Position numbers and translations under genes: made by a program
The notes under the pieces: model-generated
What the model saw: the letters and a program-made list of their open reading frames with translations, nothing else
What the model was told of the DNA's origin: nothing
Database searches by the model: none
In this document: one piece after another, positions 21,391-32,812 of the stretch
How the letters are laid out: the number at the start of each line of letters is the position of its first letter
Numbering within the stretch: the first letter of the stretch is position 1
Assembly (NCBI GenBank): GCA_943736015.1
Contig: OX031063.1
Span: 19,885,501 to 19,949,500 of the forward strand
Source of the DNA: Tridacna crocea
Lineage: Eukaryota; Mollusca; Bivalvia; Cardiida; Cardiidae
Reading direction: 5' to 3'
DNA: 64,000 nt

Positions 21391-21864
21391 TGCCATGATT
21401 AAAGAATACGTTTTTCATACTTATTTATCTTATCTTTATCTCATTGCTTTACATCATCTTTACAGACCAAAAGTACATAACTATTGACAGACATCTCTAT
21501 TCCTGTTTATCAATTATGGAATGCCCGTCACATTAATTCGATTACATGTCTAATGGAAGGCGAGACTAGATTATTCCGGTAGCTAAACTCAATTTCCGGT
21601 CGTATTTACAAACGCTAATTACGCAGCGTTTGCTCGACCTGGGACAGGCAATTCCACCGTTGTTGTAGACATATTTACTTACGTTGTGTCTTATTAGTTC
21701 ACTGCTATAACTGTTTTTGCGCAGTCATCTCTATCTGCGCCGTCCATTAAGCCTCATCATACTTTTGTAGCTTTTAGATAAAAAAAAAATAGCCCGAATT
21801 CCTTGAAGGTCTCGAAGACTTCAGATACGTTTTCAGTCATAGATTAAAATAAAGCCAGGGTCTG
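21391..21864. other. No gene recognised
   Basis: Contains a short perfect hairpin AAACGCTAATTACGCAGCGTTT-type near 21612 and a poly-A run near 21780. Nothing else supported. Confidence 0.3.
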
Positions 21865-22124
21865 TGAGAAGAGGTGGGGGAATGGAGGAGAAGTTATTAA
21901 TCTGCATAAAACATTAACCCAGGTCAGCCTGTGCGGTCCGTGCAGGCTCTCCGAGTCCAAATTTTGGCTAGTGATCAATGTTCTACGTGTCAAGGGTAGT
22001 GCGTACCTTTTGATTCAGTCGATTGTTACACACAACAAATTTTATGGATTCATGATTATTTGATCGTTTGTTTGGTATACCACATCGTGTAGATGCATTA
22101 AGCCCCCTTTTCCAAGGACATGGT
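21865..22124 (+). mobile_element. Family 3 foldback element, old
   Basis: AACCCAGGTCAGCCTGTGCGG hairpin, TTATGGATTCATGATTATTTG and ATGCATTAAGCCCCC follow the family 3 order; arms are diverged. Confidence 0.65.
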
Positions 22125-22195
22125 ACAGTCCAGCCTCTATTTACACCATCCTTTAAGTTACTTATGTTGACCATAGTACAGCCAGGGTGAATTTA

Positions 22196-22424
22196 TTAAC
22201 CCTTTACCCCATAAGGCATTTCTATGGTATCTCTAATCGACCCTAAGTAACAGCAAGGATGAAGCCGTTTCTTATGTGTATATGACACCTTTTGATAGCA
22301 GAGAAAACATTGTGGCAAAAGGTAAAATTGCTCGTCACGAGCAATTTCACCTTTTGCCACAATGTTTTCCAAAGGCTCTGACAAGCAATGCGTAGAAATG
22401 AGTATCTATGGAGTAAAGGGTTAA
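22196..22424 (+). mobile_element. Family A, subfamily B, complete, TTAA-flanked
   Basis: TTAA at both ends. The palindrome centre is ATTGCTCGTCACGAGCAAT with GTGGCAAAAGGT mirrored by ACCTTTTGCCAC. The outer arms (CCCCATAAGGCATTTC, ACAGCAAGGATGAAGCC) differ from the common type. The reverse copy at 44723-44950 shares them. Confidence 0.85.
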
Positions 22425-22609
22425 ATCTTGAAATAAAGTAGCAGCAGGCAAAGTCATACTGGCTGTTTTTTATTATCACCAAGTTCATTTATGATATTTG
22501 GTGCTCCGAGCGTCGTGAGTCAGGGTAACGTGGCCTTTATAGTTGCTGGAGGGGCTTCAGCCCTCGCCATAGTGTTTTCCATGTTCTGTTTAAATAAATA
22601 ATGTGAGGA

Positions 22610-23120
22610 TTTTGGTGTGTTGATTATGGTTCTTGAAATTTTATGCTTAATCAATAAGAACTGTACTTTATTATTTGCTCTTACCATGTTGTATATAAAT
22701 AATACCAGTATGTTCGAATGTAGTTGATGGCGTTTACAATGTTGTGCGAAGGTGTTGTTGCATTATGGCGCTTGCTACGTTGGGTTCAAATAGTTCGAAT
22801 GTATTGGTGCTTTGTTGACCTTGCTTATCCTATTTTGAATTCGGATGGTATAAAAGTGTTGTGGTGTTGGCTCTGGTGCTTGTCATGTTGTGTTTGAATA
22901 GTACTAAAGTGATGGTGCGTTCGTTATAGCCACCACCATGTTGTATTACAAAAGTGCTACAGCGTTTATATGGTGAGTGCCATGTTGTGTTTTACAAGTA
23001 CTAACATGTCAGTATGTTGTTTTTTGTGCTTGCCATAACTTGGTTGAATAGTACCAAAGTGTTGGTTTGTTGTTCATTAGGCTTACCATATTTAATGATC
23101 AAATTGAACAAAATGATGGT
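22610..23120. repeat. Degenerate minisatellite, period about 65-70 bp
   Basis: GCTTGCCATGTTGTGTTTGAA-like and AGTACCAAAGTGTTGGT-like segments recur about seven times with heavy divergence. No coding content. Confidence 0.5.
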
Positions 23121-23339
23121 ATATATGTATGTATGGCTAGTTCTGCATCGTATTTAAATTGTAACATGCTGCTGGTAAGAGGGCCTATCGATATGTTGTG
23201 GAACTAGCATATAAGATTTTGACTTTTGGCCGACAAATTGCATTGGTTTTAAACATATTCTCCCTCACTACCTATATAAATTTGCCAACAATGTAAAGGG
23301 TCTCAATTCCACTTGTACAGAAGTCCCCTTTTTACACCG

Positions 23340-23570
23340 GTCAGAGAAAAAAGCATCTGAAAAAAACAAACGTTGTGGGAAAAGGAGAAAATGCTGGTTA
23401 CCAGAATTTTCACCCTTTCCCAAAATGCTTGTTCTTGTTGTGCTTTTTTTTTCAGCAAAGATTTTAGAGTCAACTCATTTTTACAGAGGTACAAACTTTA
23501 ACTTGTCATCAGCAAATACTATCATTATGAAATAGTCTTAACTTTTGTCTTCTGGTTTAGGGTTAAACAG
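23340..23570 (-). mobile_element. Family A MITE, degenerate
   Basis: Intact left palindrome arm GTGGGAAAAGGAGAAAATGC, altered right arm (CCAGAATTTTCACCC), and a right end TTGTCTTCTGGTTTAGGGTTAA. Confidence 0.6.
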
Positions 23571-23976
23571 TCAACAGTCGGTCAACAGTTCCAACTGTTA
23601 ATCCAATCAATATGCCAGCTTTGTATTAATTGTAAGAGAAGTGTGAGTTTGCAAGAGAACTGACTTTCTCGTTGTAATGAGTTTCGATTTACCGCCGTCC
23701 TGGTGTACTACTTTAATAGGCACATATTTGTTGGAGTAATATTGTTGTAAGTTTGTCAATTCTGTATCACAACATATGCCTCTCAGTATTCAGAAAACTA
23801 GGGTCCTCTGTTCAAATCCATCGGTGATGTGCACCTTCACGGAACCTTTTTTCGCCAGAAGTACACCCATTATCTCCCGCTAGGTGGTATTCTATAATGA
23901 CACGTCTATCTAATTTGGGTATTCTTAGTATAGAATTAGACTACTTTTCTACGCGATAACCGTTACTTTGAGTTTC

Positions 23977-24246
23977 AAACTAAATAAGCCCGGCCGGGTG
24001 GCTCAGTGGTAAGCGAGTCGGACTCATGACCTGGTGGTTGTGAGTTCGATACCCGGTTGTGGCGAACTTTCTTTCCGGCGTATTTTCGCCTCTCATCTCT
24101 GCTGAAACATATGAGAAAAAGTAGTCGGTGGCTTTGAAAAGAAAGCCAGGAAACATATGTGCGTCACCGATAGCCATGATATGACCTTAGCTGTTAAAGT
24201 GGCGTTAAACCCCAATACAACCAAGCAACCAACAAAACTAAATAAG
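23977..24246 (+). mobile_element. SINE H, full length, perfect target duplication
   Basis: The tRNA-like head has an A box TGGCTCAGTGGT (23999-24010) and a B box GAGTTCGATAC (24042-24052), with an anticodon loop CTCATGA suggesting tRNA-Met ancestry. The body ends in GTTAAACCCCAATACAACC. The 12-bp direct repeat AAACTAAATAAG flanks it at 23977-23988 and 24235-24246 (13 bp with the next C). RNA polymerase III transcription and LINE-assisted retroposition are known for such elements. It is the freshest copy here. Confidence 0.9.
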
Positions 24247-24498
24247 CATTTTCTCAATAAAACGCTACCTGGTGCGACTCATTCAGTTATGATCAGCTAA
24301 ATTATTATGGTTCAGAAAAATCTGGGGCTAAAACAGGCCTGATTTCTCCTCAAACGTATTGATAATAAGCATTTTCATCATTGCTAATTTATTAGCGCGT
24401 ATTACTACTATCCCTCCAAAATTGGGAGTAGTGATGCGTCATTCGGATCTTCGAAGAATATGACATGCGCAGAAAACAGGAGTACACCGCTATCGTTC

Positions 24499-24696
24499 TT
24501 AAAGATGTAAGGATCCACCCCAAAAAAGGAAAGACGATTCAATTGAAATCTTTCTGACTATATTTCCGTGGACAAACAGTTTATACATTCGTTTTTTGTA
24601 ATGTTGGCAAATACCACTGACCGGTTGATTCATGTGAACAAATTCATCGTGGCTGCTGATGTCCATGCTAAACATTTTTTTTCTGGGCGCCGCCAT
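24499..24696 (-). CDS. Hypothetical first exon or short ORF
   Basis: A 65-codon minus-strand ORF starting MAAPRKKMFSMDISSHDEF in the good start context AAGATGGCGG. The translation has no low-complexity or repeat signature. Several GT donors occur (CCG|GTCAGT after about residue 25). No homologue is recognised. It may be the first exon of a minus-strand gene, but no downstream exon was identified. Confidence 0.3.
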   Translation of the reverse strand: MAAPRKKMFSMDISSHDEFVHMNQPVSGICQHYKKRMYKLFVHGNIVRKISIESSFLFWGGSLHL

Positions 24697-24867
24697 CTTT
24701 AAAGTAATGTGACTGAAAGTGTTTCAAAGTAAATCTTTGACACGGACGAGGTTAGCTTTTATTACGGAATCAACCGAGTTGTGATGATTGTGTTGGTAGG
24801 TAGGCTTTGATCGACGCTTTTCTGTTCCAACACCCTTTCGAAGTGTCACACAAAATAAAACTATGCT

Positions 24868-25092
24868 TTAACTCATTACCACACGAAAAAATTTTAGACT
24901 GGTCCAAATTGAATGCATTTGTATATAATATAAGTGACTGAAAATTTGAAATTTGTTTTGAGAAGGGTAGAAAACATTGTGGGAAAAGGAGAAAATGCTG
25001 GTTACCAGCATTTTCTCTTTTTCCAACTATGTTTTCTAAAGGCGTCTTTTTTCAGGGGCGGCAAAAGTAGTGATTGTATAGTAATGGGTTAA
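24868..25092 (+). mobile_element. Family A MITE, complete, TTAA-flanked
   Basis: TTAA at both ends; F arm has a short substitution (TTGTATATAATATAAGTG). The right palindrome arm is slightly altered (TCTTTTTCCAACTATG). Confidence 0.85.
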
Positions 25093-25676
25093 GAAGCATT
25101 TGACCAAGTTTCGTATCGTAAAGTTTTCTAGAATCTTAACAATGCCTGATCATTTTCTCTTGCGTTCTTTAAGGGCTTTAAAAGTAAAACATATGAGCCG
25201 TGATTTGTGAAAAGGAAGCTTAAAACACATCTGCGAAAAGTATGGGCCGAAACTTTCCATCTCCGGTCAATTTTCTGTATGTACAAAGTCCATTTTACCT
25301 TATGATTAATTATTTTGTTAAAAGAAGTTGCAATTATGAATCCACAAGTATGTGATGGCTTGAATGGTACCAATGAGAACGGAGATGCAATAACACCGTC
25401 CCCCACCCCTTACCAGAGCACGGCTCATACATGTATACATATATGAAATAAATAAAATATCCAGGAATTATCGAGTTTCTACCTTCTATTTCTTTTTGAA
25501 AAGAGAAAAATACATTTTGACCATCTAAGCTTTGAAGCATCGGCAAAAATCTTGTGAACAACTGGAAGAAAATCTCAGCATAATAAATAAGCCTTAAAGC
25601 GCCGAAAAAAACCAGGGGTATTTTCAGGGTAGAATGAGACCAAGATTATTTCAGCACTGAAGTTGTTTTTGTCTGC
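25093..25676. other. No gene recognised
   Basis: GAGCACGGCTCATAC and TGAATCCACAAGTATG hints near 25340-25440 may be family 3 remnants. Otherwise plain. Confidence 0.3.
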
Positions 25677-25758
25677 AGTAACTAAGCAAAGCGGACAGAA
25701 TAGATCAATGATCAGACAGATCGTTTTGCAAGTCGAATCTTGATCTACATTGATTTCC
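25677..25758. mobile_element. Family G relic
   Basis: GCGGACAGAATAGATCAATG and TCTTGATCTACATTG mark the two halves of a decayed hairpin. Confidence 0.45.
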
Positions 25759-25810
25759 AAAGAAAGCTATAGTTTTTGAAAGACGCCAGAGTGTTAAATA
25801 CTGTTTGTGT

Positions 25811-26077
25811 ATGGCCTGTAACACTCGAAAAGGGGCATACGGACATTTGCGTAAAGTGTCCGATCACGGATTAGCATACGCAGTCCGCGCAGACTAATCC
25901 GAGACGACACTTTCCGATCATGAGATATTTTTTCTTTGTCATGCAAGTCTACAGTAGAACAAAATCTGTTAATGTAAAGTGTCGTCTCCGGGGCGGCCTG
26001 CTTGTGCTGCGCAGTCTGAGACAAGACGACACTTTACGCAGCTGTCCGAACGCCCCCTTTCATGTCTTACAGGCCAA
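25811..26077. mobile_element. Family 2 twin-hairpin MITE
   Basis: Ends ATGGCCTGTAACACTCG and CATGTCTTACAGGCC, with two hairpins still visible; the second (GGGGCGGCCTGCTTGTGC) is diverged. Confidence 0.75.
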
Positions 26078-26107
26078 TCTTTTTACCTACATGTATAAAC
26101 TTGGAAA

Positions 26108-26559
26108 TCATGACGTGAAAAGATTGAGAGGGATAAGAAATTCATGAAAGGTTTCCATGAGGCTGTCAAGTGCGGTACCGAAAGCCTTGCGGTAATCTTT
26201 TACGTCCATCATGATGACTTATCTTTTTATTTATAAAGGGGTTTCAGTCATGTTTTGACCATCCTCTAGTGCTGATTTGCGTCCGTGATAAACGTATTGT
26301 GACGTCAGTGGTCGAGTTCTTGTATTCATACGCCGTATTATTAAACATGGCTGAACCATTTGTTCCTTACAATTCAACGATCAAAATAGATGGTTAAAAC
26401 AAACAAGATTTGTTTAAAAATCTGTCAAGAAGATTGTTTTTTATTTCAACACGCTTAATAACCTTGCTCATCATTTGGTCCAAATGAAAATCTTCGTCAG
26501 TAATTGCTTTAATTTTATAAAAGACTAGAATTTGCTTGTTGGTAAAGGTTTAAAGCCTT
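26108..26559. other. No gene; isolated TGACGTCA motif
   Basis: A perfect CRE-type octamer TGACGTCA at 26300-26307. No promoter or ORF nearby supports function. Confidence 0.3.
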
Positions 26560-26795
26560 CACAGCACTACCCTAAATTTTTAACGACTAGAGAGAGAGAG
26601 AGAAGGGGAGAGGGAGAGGGGAATTCTGAAAACATTTTAGGAAAAAGGGAAAATGCTGGTAACCAGCATTTTCTCTTTTTTCTACAATGTTTTTCTGTCC
26701 ATTCAGGTACAAGTTCCATCATTTGAGTTTGCAGTGAATATGTCCTGTCGAAACGCTTTCAGTTTTGACCGGCGTAAGATTTTGTCATCTGGTAT
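26560..26795 (-). mobile_element. Family A MITE, degenerate, with GA-rich insertion
   Basis: ATGCTGGTAACCAGCATTTTC at the centre. The left arm is interrupted by a GAGA/GGGA-rich stretch at about 26589-26621. Confidence 0.6.
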
Positions 26796-27214
26796 ATTGA
26801 TTGACAGCGGCTATCGGTCGAATTTTCTGTAAGTGTCGCACTTGTCTTTTATTGGAATTGGTCAACGATTTAAATGTTTATCTGTCACCAATCAAAGTAA
26901 TTAGCCATGTTTTTATTTCGTTTCACTTTCGTGACAATCCCAGCGAGGCTTTTGCGTCGTAAAGCAACAACAAAAACCAAATATTACATTGAAAAATCGG
27001 AACAAATCAACAACCAATCGAATTTTTCACCGCTTGTTTTTTTAAAGATCAGATCAGAGTCGTTTGATCTTGATCTATGACATTCGCAGGGCTCATTAAT
27101 TTTGTTGGCCTGATCATGTTATTTCCTCCGAACAAAGACTATGCAAGGTCGAAAAATGAAAAAAAAACTGGCGAAAAGTGCAAAGAGATTTCTGGTTAAC
27201 GTTCGCTATTAAAT
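26796..27214. other. No feature recognised
   Basis: AT-rich. A GATCAGATCAGAGTCG/TTGATCTTGATC segment near 27045 may be a family G trace. Confidence 0.3.
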
Positions 27215-27420
27215 CCTAAATTTTAACATCTATGAGAGAAAATAGGTGTAAAAACATCGTGGAAAAAGGAGAAAATGCTGGTATTCAGCATTTTCTCCTT
27301 TTTCCACGATGTTTTTGTATTTCAAAGGCAAATTCCTCTATTTATCCCACATTCGATATATCCTCTACAAATGCTCTGAACTTGTATAAGTCTAAAGTTA
27401 TACTGTATGGTGAAAGGATA
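27215..27420 (-). mobile_element. Family A MITE, symmetrical palindrome variant
   Basis: The palindrome AACATCGTGGAAAAAGGAG is answered by CTCCTTTTTCCACGATGTTT, so both differences from the usual sequence occur on both arms. The outer arms are decayed. Confidence 0.7.
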
Positions 27421-28140
27421 AACAAGCAAAAATGTAAAAAGCCCCCGCAATTTCTTAAAGGGTTTCTTATCCCGATCTAGCTAATAAGCAAAAAAGTTAA
27501 AACTCCATTTTTTTCTTAAGATGACAGACAAGTTCAGGGACATTTTTTAGATATTGTTTAATTTTAGTTTCACCGCACCCAAATATATTTTTGCTAGAAT
27601 ATAATTATCCGTGTTTTGTCGATCTTGTGAATATCACAGATTTGAATAAGCGGTAAAAGGAGAAAATTTTCTTAACAACATATGTTTTCTATGACAGATT
27701 CCATTATAATTATGTACTATATCCTGCTTTGTATAGCGTTGTCTTGAATGCTTTTGTAGTGAGACTTAGTTTGGTCACACAGTTAAAATTGATATTGAAA
27801 GAAAGGGAAAAAAATCTTTCTTTGTCCTAAAAGAATATCACAGTATCAGACGGTGTTGATTTAAGATCAGACTACATGAACTGTGCAGCCTGTTGTTAAT
27901 CTTCCATCGCTGAAACAACTCTTGTGCTTGTGCCAAGTAACCATAGGGAACTGAATGGTGAAAGTTCACAATCGTCTTGGGCCCCTGATAATGCTCTAGA
28001 ATTTGAGGGTAAAAAAAGGAAATTTTGGTATTCAGTTTCCTTTGATCCATAAAAAGGAAATTCTATCATGAAATGCGTGGGCTTTTTGAACATTGAGTTT
28101 TTTTTCCCTTTTAACCACAAGAAAAATATTGACTGTAGCC
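27421..28140. other. No gene; family G relic at about 27841-27905
   Basis: GTTGATTTAAGATCAGACTAC and GTGCAGCCTG mark a decayed hairpin. The overlapping minus-strand ORFs have no motif. Confidence 0.3.
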
Positions 28141-28214
28141 TATTTATTTATTTATTTATTTATTTATCTATTTATTTTTCTTATCTAATTCATTCATTCA
28201 TTCATTCATTCGTT
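28141..28214. repeat. Microsatellites (TTTA)n and (TTCA)n
   Basis: TTTA units at 28141-28178 and TTCA units at 28187-28214. Confidence 0.95.
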
Positions 28215-28461
28215 CACTGACTCACAAAATAATTCTTTAATAAATTTTCTTGCGTGAAAACAAGCCTTAAAATGTCCCCCCTTCTCATTACGCGAAACCG
28301 CCTACGTCTATGTTTTTTATTCATGCACTAAATAAACTTATCCATCTTAATAAAAAAGGATTGCTCCATTTAATTAGCAAAATAGAGATGAGCTACTGTA
28401 AAAGCAGATAGAATAAATTCCTTTTTTTTTAAAATACAAACTTCAAGTCAACTGCAGATGA

Positions 28462-28676
28462 GCCATGCTATTTGAAAAAGGGGTTTAATGCAAGTGCAAA
28501 AGCTATCAAACCATGTCATCCTGCGCAGTCCGCGCAGGCTGACATGAGTCGACACCTCTTTCCATTGTTAAATTTTCTGCACAATCAAGGACCATTCTAC
28601 TTCATGAAGCAGTTATTTGTCATTTAAAATTCTATAGATCCATAATTTATATGACTTGCTAACTAATATGACTTGC
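28462..28676 (+). mobile_element. Family 3, cut by a family A insertion
   Basis: GAGCCATGCTATTTGAAAAAG end and hairpin CATCCTGCGCAGTCCGCGCAGG. The right end never appears; family A begins at 28677. Confidence 0.7.
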
Positions 28677-28905
28677 TTAACCCTTTACCAAACAATCCCT
28701 GGTTTTTACGACCCTGAGATAAGAGCCTTTTGAAAACATTGTGGGAAAAGGAGAAAATGCTGGTGACCAGCATTTTCTTCTTTTCCCACAATGTTTTCTA
28801 CCCTCCGCAAAACAAATGTCAAATTTTCAGTTACTTTTAATTTTTCGTCTGCAAATGCTTTCGATTTGGACAAACCTAAAATTTTGTCGTTTGGTATTGA
28901 GTTAA
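28677..28905 (-). mobile_element. Family A MITE, complete, TTAA-flanked
   Basis: TTAA at both ends, R arm left, F arm right (TTTGGACAAACCTAAAATTT). Nearly intact palindrome. Confidence 0.85.
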
Positions 28906-29229
28906 ATAGCTTCGTTTCAAACGGTTCACCAGACGGCCAAACGAGGGCTATTTTCACCAGACAGAACACCAGTCTAAATTAAATGAATGCTGTTTATGGA
29001 CAATAGACTCCCACGTCAAAGGTCATTTATAGTGCGCGCAGGATTATTTCCTGTCCCTGTAATGATGCTGGAACCGACTTAAGTTGATTTTGCGGACAGT
29101 GTAGGTCAAGATCAGACTTACTCTAGTTCATTAATCGAATTAATTGCAACGCATCAAAATTTCAGACATGCCCAAACGCAATACACTTACAGTTAACTAA
29201 TATAAACTGCCTCAAATGGTTGTTATGAT

Positions 29230-29359
29230 GGACAACATTGGGGGAAAAGTAGGAGATACTTGTAACTAGCATTTTCTCCTTTTCCCACATTTTTTTCAAA
29301 AGACCTTTTTGACGCTGACGCTAAAAGTCGGGATTGTGTGGTATGGTAAAGGGTTTAAT
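29230..29359 (+). mobile_element. Family A MITE, partial
   Basis: AACATTGGGGGAAAAGTAGG, GCATTTTCTCCTTTTCCCAC and GTCGGGATTGTGTGG. The left outer arm is unrecognisable. Confidence 0.65.
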
Positions 29360-29360
29360 G

Positions 29361-29393
29361 AGATAGATAGATAGATAGATACAGAGAGAGATA

Positions 29394-29458
<65 letters not shown>

Positions 29459-29460
29459 GG
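29361..29460. repeat. Microsatellite (GATA)n then (GA)n
   Basis: GATA units to about 29380, then about 75 bp of GA dinucleotides with few interruptions. Confidence 0.95.
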
Positions 29461-30283
29461 TTTTTTTTATACATATATACTTTTTAGAATTTTATAAATG
29501 TGTCTGTTCAGCATGCAAAACAGCAATCTCCGAGCAGAGTTGTCCTTCGTTACCTCACATACATCTCTGCGATGGGCTAAATGACAAGAATCTTGTCAAA
29601 CCGAGGAAAAGATGTTTTGTTACTGTTTAGCTGTTTCATATGTAAAATTGTAAGTTAGGCAAAGGAAATATAATTCTGGATACATTATAGGTGCGTTCAA
29701 ACTGATGAATTTACCTGTATAAAATGGAACTATTTCTTTTTTTTGAGCCTCTTCACTTTTCAGAATCTTACGCCGATTTTAACAAAAATGGCTGCGCCCT
29801 GGAATGATGACAACTGATTTGACACATCGCTGGATCTAAGTTTGTACGATTAAAAATCAAGTTATCGTCCTTTAAATATATTTAGGCTTTTCAGAAAATC
29901 CCTCTTTTGTTCATTTCCTATCACTAAGTCTGATTGGTCCCATGCTGTTTGAACAACACACGAAACAATCGATATTGGTCTTTCTTTCACCGGCGTTTGT
30001 GTAGCTATTTTGAGTTGTGGTCATGTGACAAAAATATGATGTAATGACGGACTACTTTCTGAGCCCATTACAGAGGTGAATGTAATGATCCGGAGTGCAA
30101 GAGAGTGGAAAAACAGGTGTCTGCAAGAATAGATGGCAATATGCTTCAAAACTTATAATTTACATGCGTCTGCGAAAAGGTATTACGGAACAAATTCGCG
30201 GAAGATAACATTAAAAGATTCATAACCGAAACTTTGAGAAATCAAGATAAATTCACGTCAAATAATTCATGTAAATAAATGAG
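29461..30283. other. No gene recognised
   Basis: AAAATGGCTGCGCCCTGG near 29786 looks like a start context, but the frame closes after nine codons. No repeat ends seen. Confidence 0.3.
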
Positions 30284-30557
30284 CCACTTACCTCTGTGAA
30301 AAAGGAGCTTAATGCATCTGCGAAAAGTATCGACTCAGGTCAGCCTGCGCAGTCCGCGCAGGCTGACCTGAGCCGAAACTTTTCGCTATTGGTCAATATT
30401 CTGTATGTTCATGGACTAGTCTACCTCATGGTTTTTAGAAAGAAGTGGCTTTTATGGATCCATAAATATTTATGGTTTTATGGTTTGCTTGGCACCATGG
30501 ATCACGGAAATGCATTAAGCCACCCCCACCCCCCACCCCTTTGAGAGAGCATGATTC
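30284..30557 (+). mobile_element. Family 3 foldback element, best copy
   Basis: Left end CTCTGTGAAAAAGGAGCTTAATG, perfect hairpin CAGGTCAGCCTGCGC / GCGCAGGCTGACCTG around 30335-30375, middle GGATCCATAAATATTTATGG, right end GCATTAAGCCACCCC...GAGAGCATG. This copy shows the whole plan of family 3. Confidence 0.8.
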
Positions 30558-31195
30558 AAATATAAAAACATTGCTGCAGGAGATATAGAATATTAATCGT
30601 TTTAAGCTACATTTCAGAAGCAGTCTCTGCTAGGTTCATTAAGGTAAAAGCCGTTTAATGAACTTCCGGTGAAAATTCTAATTGGTTGATAAATAAGGAT
30701 AAATAAGGATTTATGCAGAAATAATACTTTTGCACATTTCTAACGGATCAGAAATTCCGTTTATGTCTATCTTGAAATCATTTTTTGATACTTTTGTTAG
30801 TTTTCTGAAAAGGAAGGTAATTATCATCTCTTTATGAATTGAGAATATAGTGGTTTTAGATTTATAAATGATAATTCTAAGAAGGAAAAAAAATGGATAA
30901 AATGAAAAGGTGAAAGTAGTTCAATAATAGTCATTTTAATTATAGCTAATTTTGCGGGATGATATTTTAGTGGAAATAGCTGTTTTCCATTACACAGGTC
31001 TTACATTAAAACCCGAAGTTGTGCGATAAAGGTTTTACTGATGTTAACACCAAAATCTATAAAGAATGCTTAAAATTGTGGTAATAAACAGAAATCATGC
31101 CATAATTCAAAATTGATTTTTACAGCCCTAACGTTACTTAAATGCATCTTTTTCTGTTAGAATAACAGATCTGAATATTCAAGCTATCGATGTTG
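30558..31195. other. No feature recognised
   Basis: Very AT-rich sequence without a supported ORF or repeat end. Confidence 0.35.
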
Positions 31196-31420
31196 TTAAC
31201 CCTTTCCCAAACGACAAATATTTAGACAAGACCAAATTGAAAAGATTGGCAGACGACAGTTCAACTCTTGTTGAAAAGATGATTTCTGTCTATGATAGGG
31301 TAGGAAACATTGTGGGAAAAGGAGAAAATGCTGGTTACCAGCATTTTCTCCTTTTCCCAAAATGTTTTCAAAAGGCTACTATTCCAGACCCGTAAAAACC
31401 AGGGATTGTTTGGGAAAGGG
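31196..31420 (+). mobile_element. Family A MITE, right TTAA lost
   Basis: Left TTAA intact; right end reads GGGAAAGGGTGTGTTA. Its arm TCAACTCTTGTTGAAAAGATG matches the copy at 48972-49199, so the two form a subgroup. Confidence 0.8.
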
Positions 31421-31461
31421 TGTGTTATGGATTTACGCATAAAGTAGAGGTTACTGCCAAG

Positions 31462-31646
31462 CGTCCCGTATTCACCAACCCTTCTGAAGAATTAGATAAG
31501 ATATTTTCTAAACGTGAAAATAACACAACTTCTGGTTGGCTCAACCAAATGTTTCAGCCGATCCGATGTTGTCTTACTTTCAAATTTACAAAAAATCCGG
31601 AGAATAACTCTAAGAATGTTCCTAAGAATGGTTGGTGAATACAGAA
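31462..31646. mobile_element. Family D foldback element, diverged
   Basis: Ends GTCCCGTATTCACCAACC and GGTTGGTGAATAC, with AACTTCTGGTTGGCTCAACC in the middle. The inner hairpin is now imperfect. Confidence 0.7.
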
Positions 31647-31892
31647 CACTTCGCCTGTGATGACCTTACAATATCCATACGATGCCTGTATCCTTCTTTC
31701 GTCTGGCTTTTGTGCTGTGCCCATACGATTATCATGCGGATTCACGGGCGCTTTAGCCTATAAGATCTTGTTTAACTCCGTACAAGGACAAATTTTAAAA
31801 AATTTAAGTCCGTGGCCCGGAGACACGTTATGAATCATAGTTTGATCCTAGCACGGGTACCGTATGGAAGCCGTAAAATGACCGTGCAGACG

Positions 31893-31995
31893 ATTTAAGA
31901 TTAAAGAAAAGTGTGAAAGTCATACTATTGACAGCATTTTCTCCTTTTCCAACAATAATTCCAAAAGCCGTCTTCAATGTTTAAAGCAAGGGGTT
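31893..31995. mobile_element. Family A fragment
   Basis: ACAGCATTTTCTCCTTTTCC and AAAAGCCGTCTTCAATG only; one palindrome arm and part of an outer arm. Confidence 0.5.
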
Positions 31996-32584
31996 TAGTG
32001 GCTAAGAGTTCGGACAATATTACGGTTCAGTTACTGTCATCTACATAAATATTGCATGTAAGCTCTCTAAACCCCCTTAAAGACAACTACACCAGAATCC
32101 TCTCTACTGAAATAAGGTCGGCGCACTCTAATGCGAACAGGGCACTCAGCTGTCGACGGAAAGACAATAAATATTGCTTTGTATGTCAGTATGTCAATAT
32201 GACAACAATCAATCAGGTTCTAAACGAAGAAAAACCCTGGTAGGGCAAATCTATGACCTTATAAAGATATATTTATAGGATATGTAAAGAAGAACATCCG
32301 CGTCGCTTCCTGTAAAAATGAGTTCTGTAGTTCGTTTTTAATTCCGATGTTGTCAGGGACAGTTTAAGTACATCTGCACGAAGGTTGATTACATGGAATA
32401 GAAGACAACTGTCTGTTTTGGTGTATGATAAAAAAAAAACACTTGGATCAAGTGAAAAGCAAAGGCTCTACTTTGACGAAGGCTGTATTTTATTGTGATG
32501 GGGAGGGGGCGCTTACATCAAAATCCATTGATAAAGTCACTGATGAGTCACATTGACCACATCACAAAAGGTGACGTTGCCCGC
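31996..32584. other. No gene recognised
   Basis: A 63-codon ORF (32052-32243) has no motif. The rest is AT-rich. Confidence 0.3.
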
Positions 32585-32812
32585 TTAACCCTTTCCCAAA
32601 CAAGCCCTGGTTTTTACGTGCCTGCAGTAAAAGTCTTTTGAAAACACTGTGGGAAAAGGAGAAATTGCTCGTAACGAGCAATTTCTCCTTTTCCCACAGT
32701 GTTTTCTACCCTTTTTGAGAACTTTCTGCCATTTTCTCAAAATCTAAAATTGTCATCTGCAAACTCTTTCCGTTTGGAAGAGTCCAAAATTTGTCGCTTG
32801 GGAAAGGGTTAA
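32585..32812 (-). mobile_element. Family A, subfamily C, complete, TTAA-flanked
   Basis: TTAA at both ends. The centre is ATTGCTCGTAACGAGCAAT, and CACTGTGGG is mirrored by CCCACAGTG. The opposite-strand relative is at 51831-52057. Confidence 0.85.

Noticed and set aside
23989-24062. Functional tRNA gene
   Set aside because: The A and B boxes belong to a SINE head. The acceptor stem does not pair and a long SINE body follows.
26300-26307. CRE site TGACGTCA as a promoter element
   Set aside because: No TATA box, transcript start or ORF nearby. An 8-mer can occur by chance.
29786-29816. AAAATGGCTGCG start codon
   Set aside because: The frame closes after nine codons without a donor.
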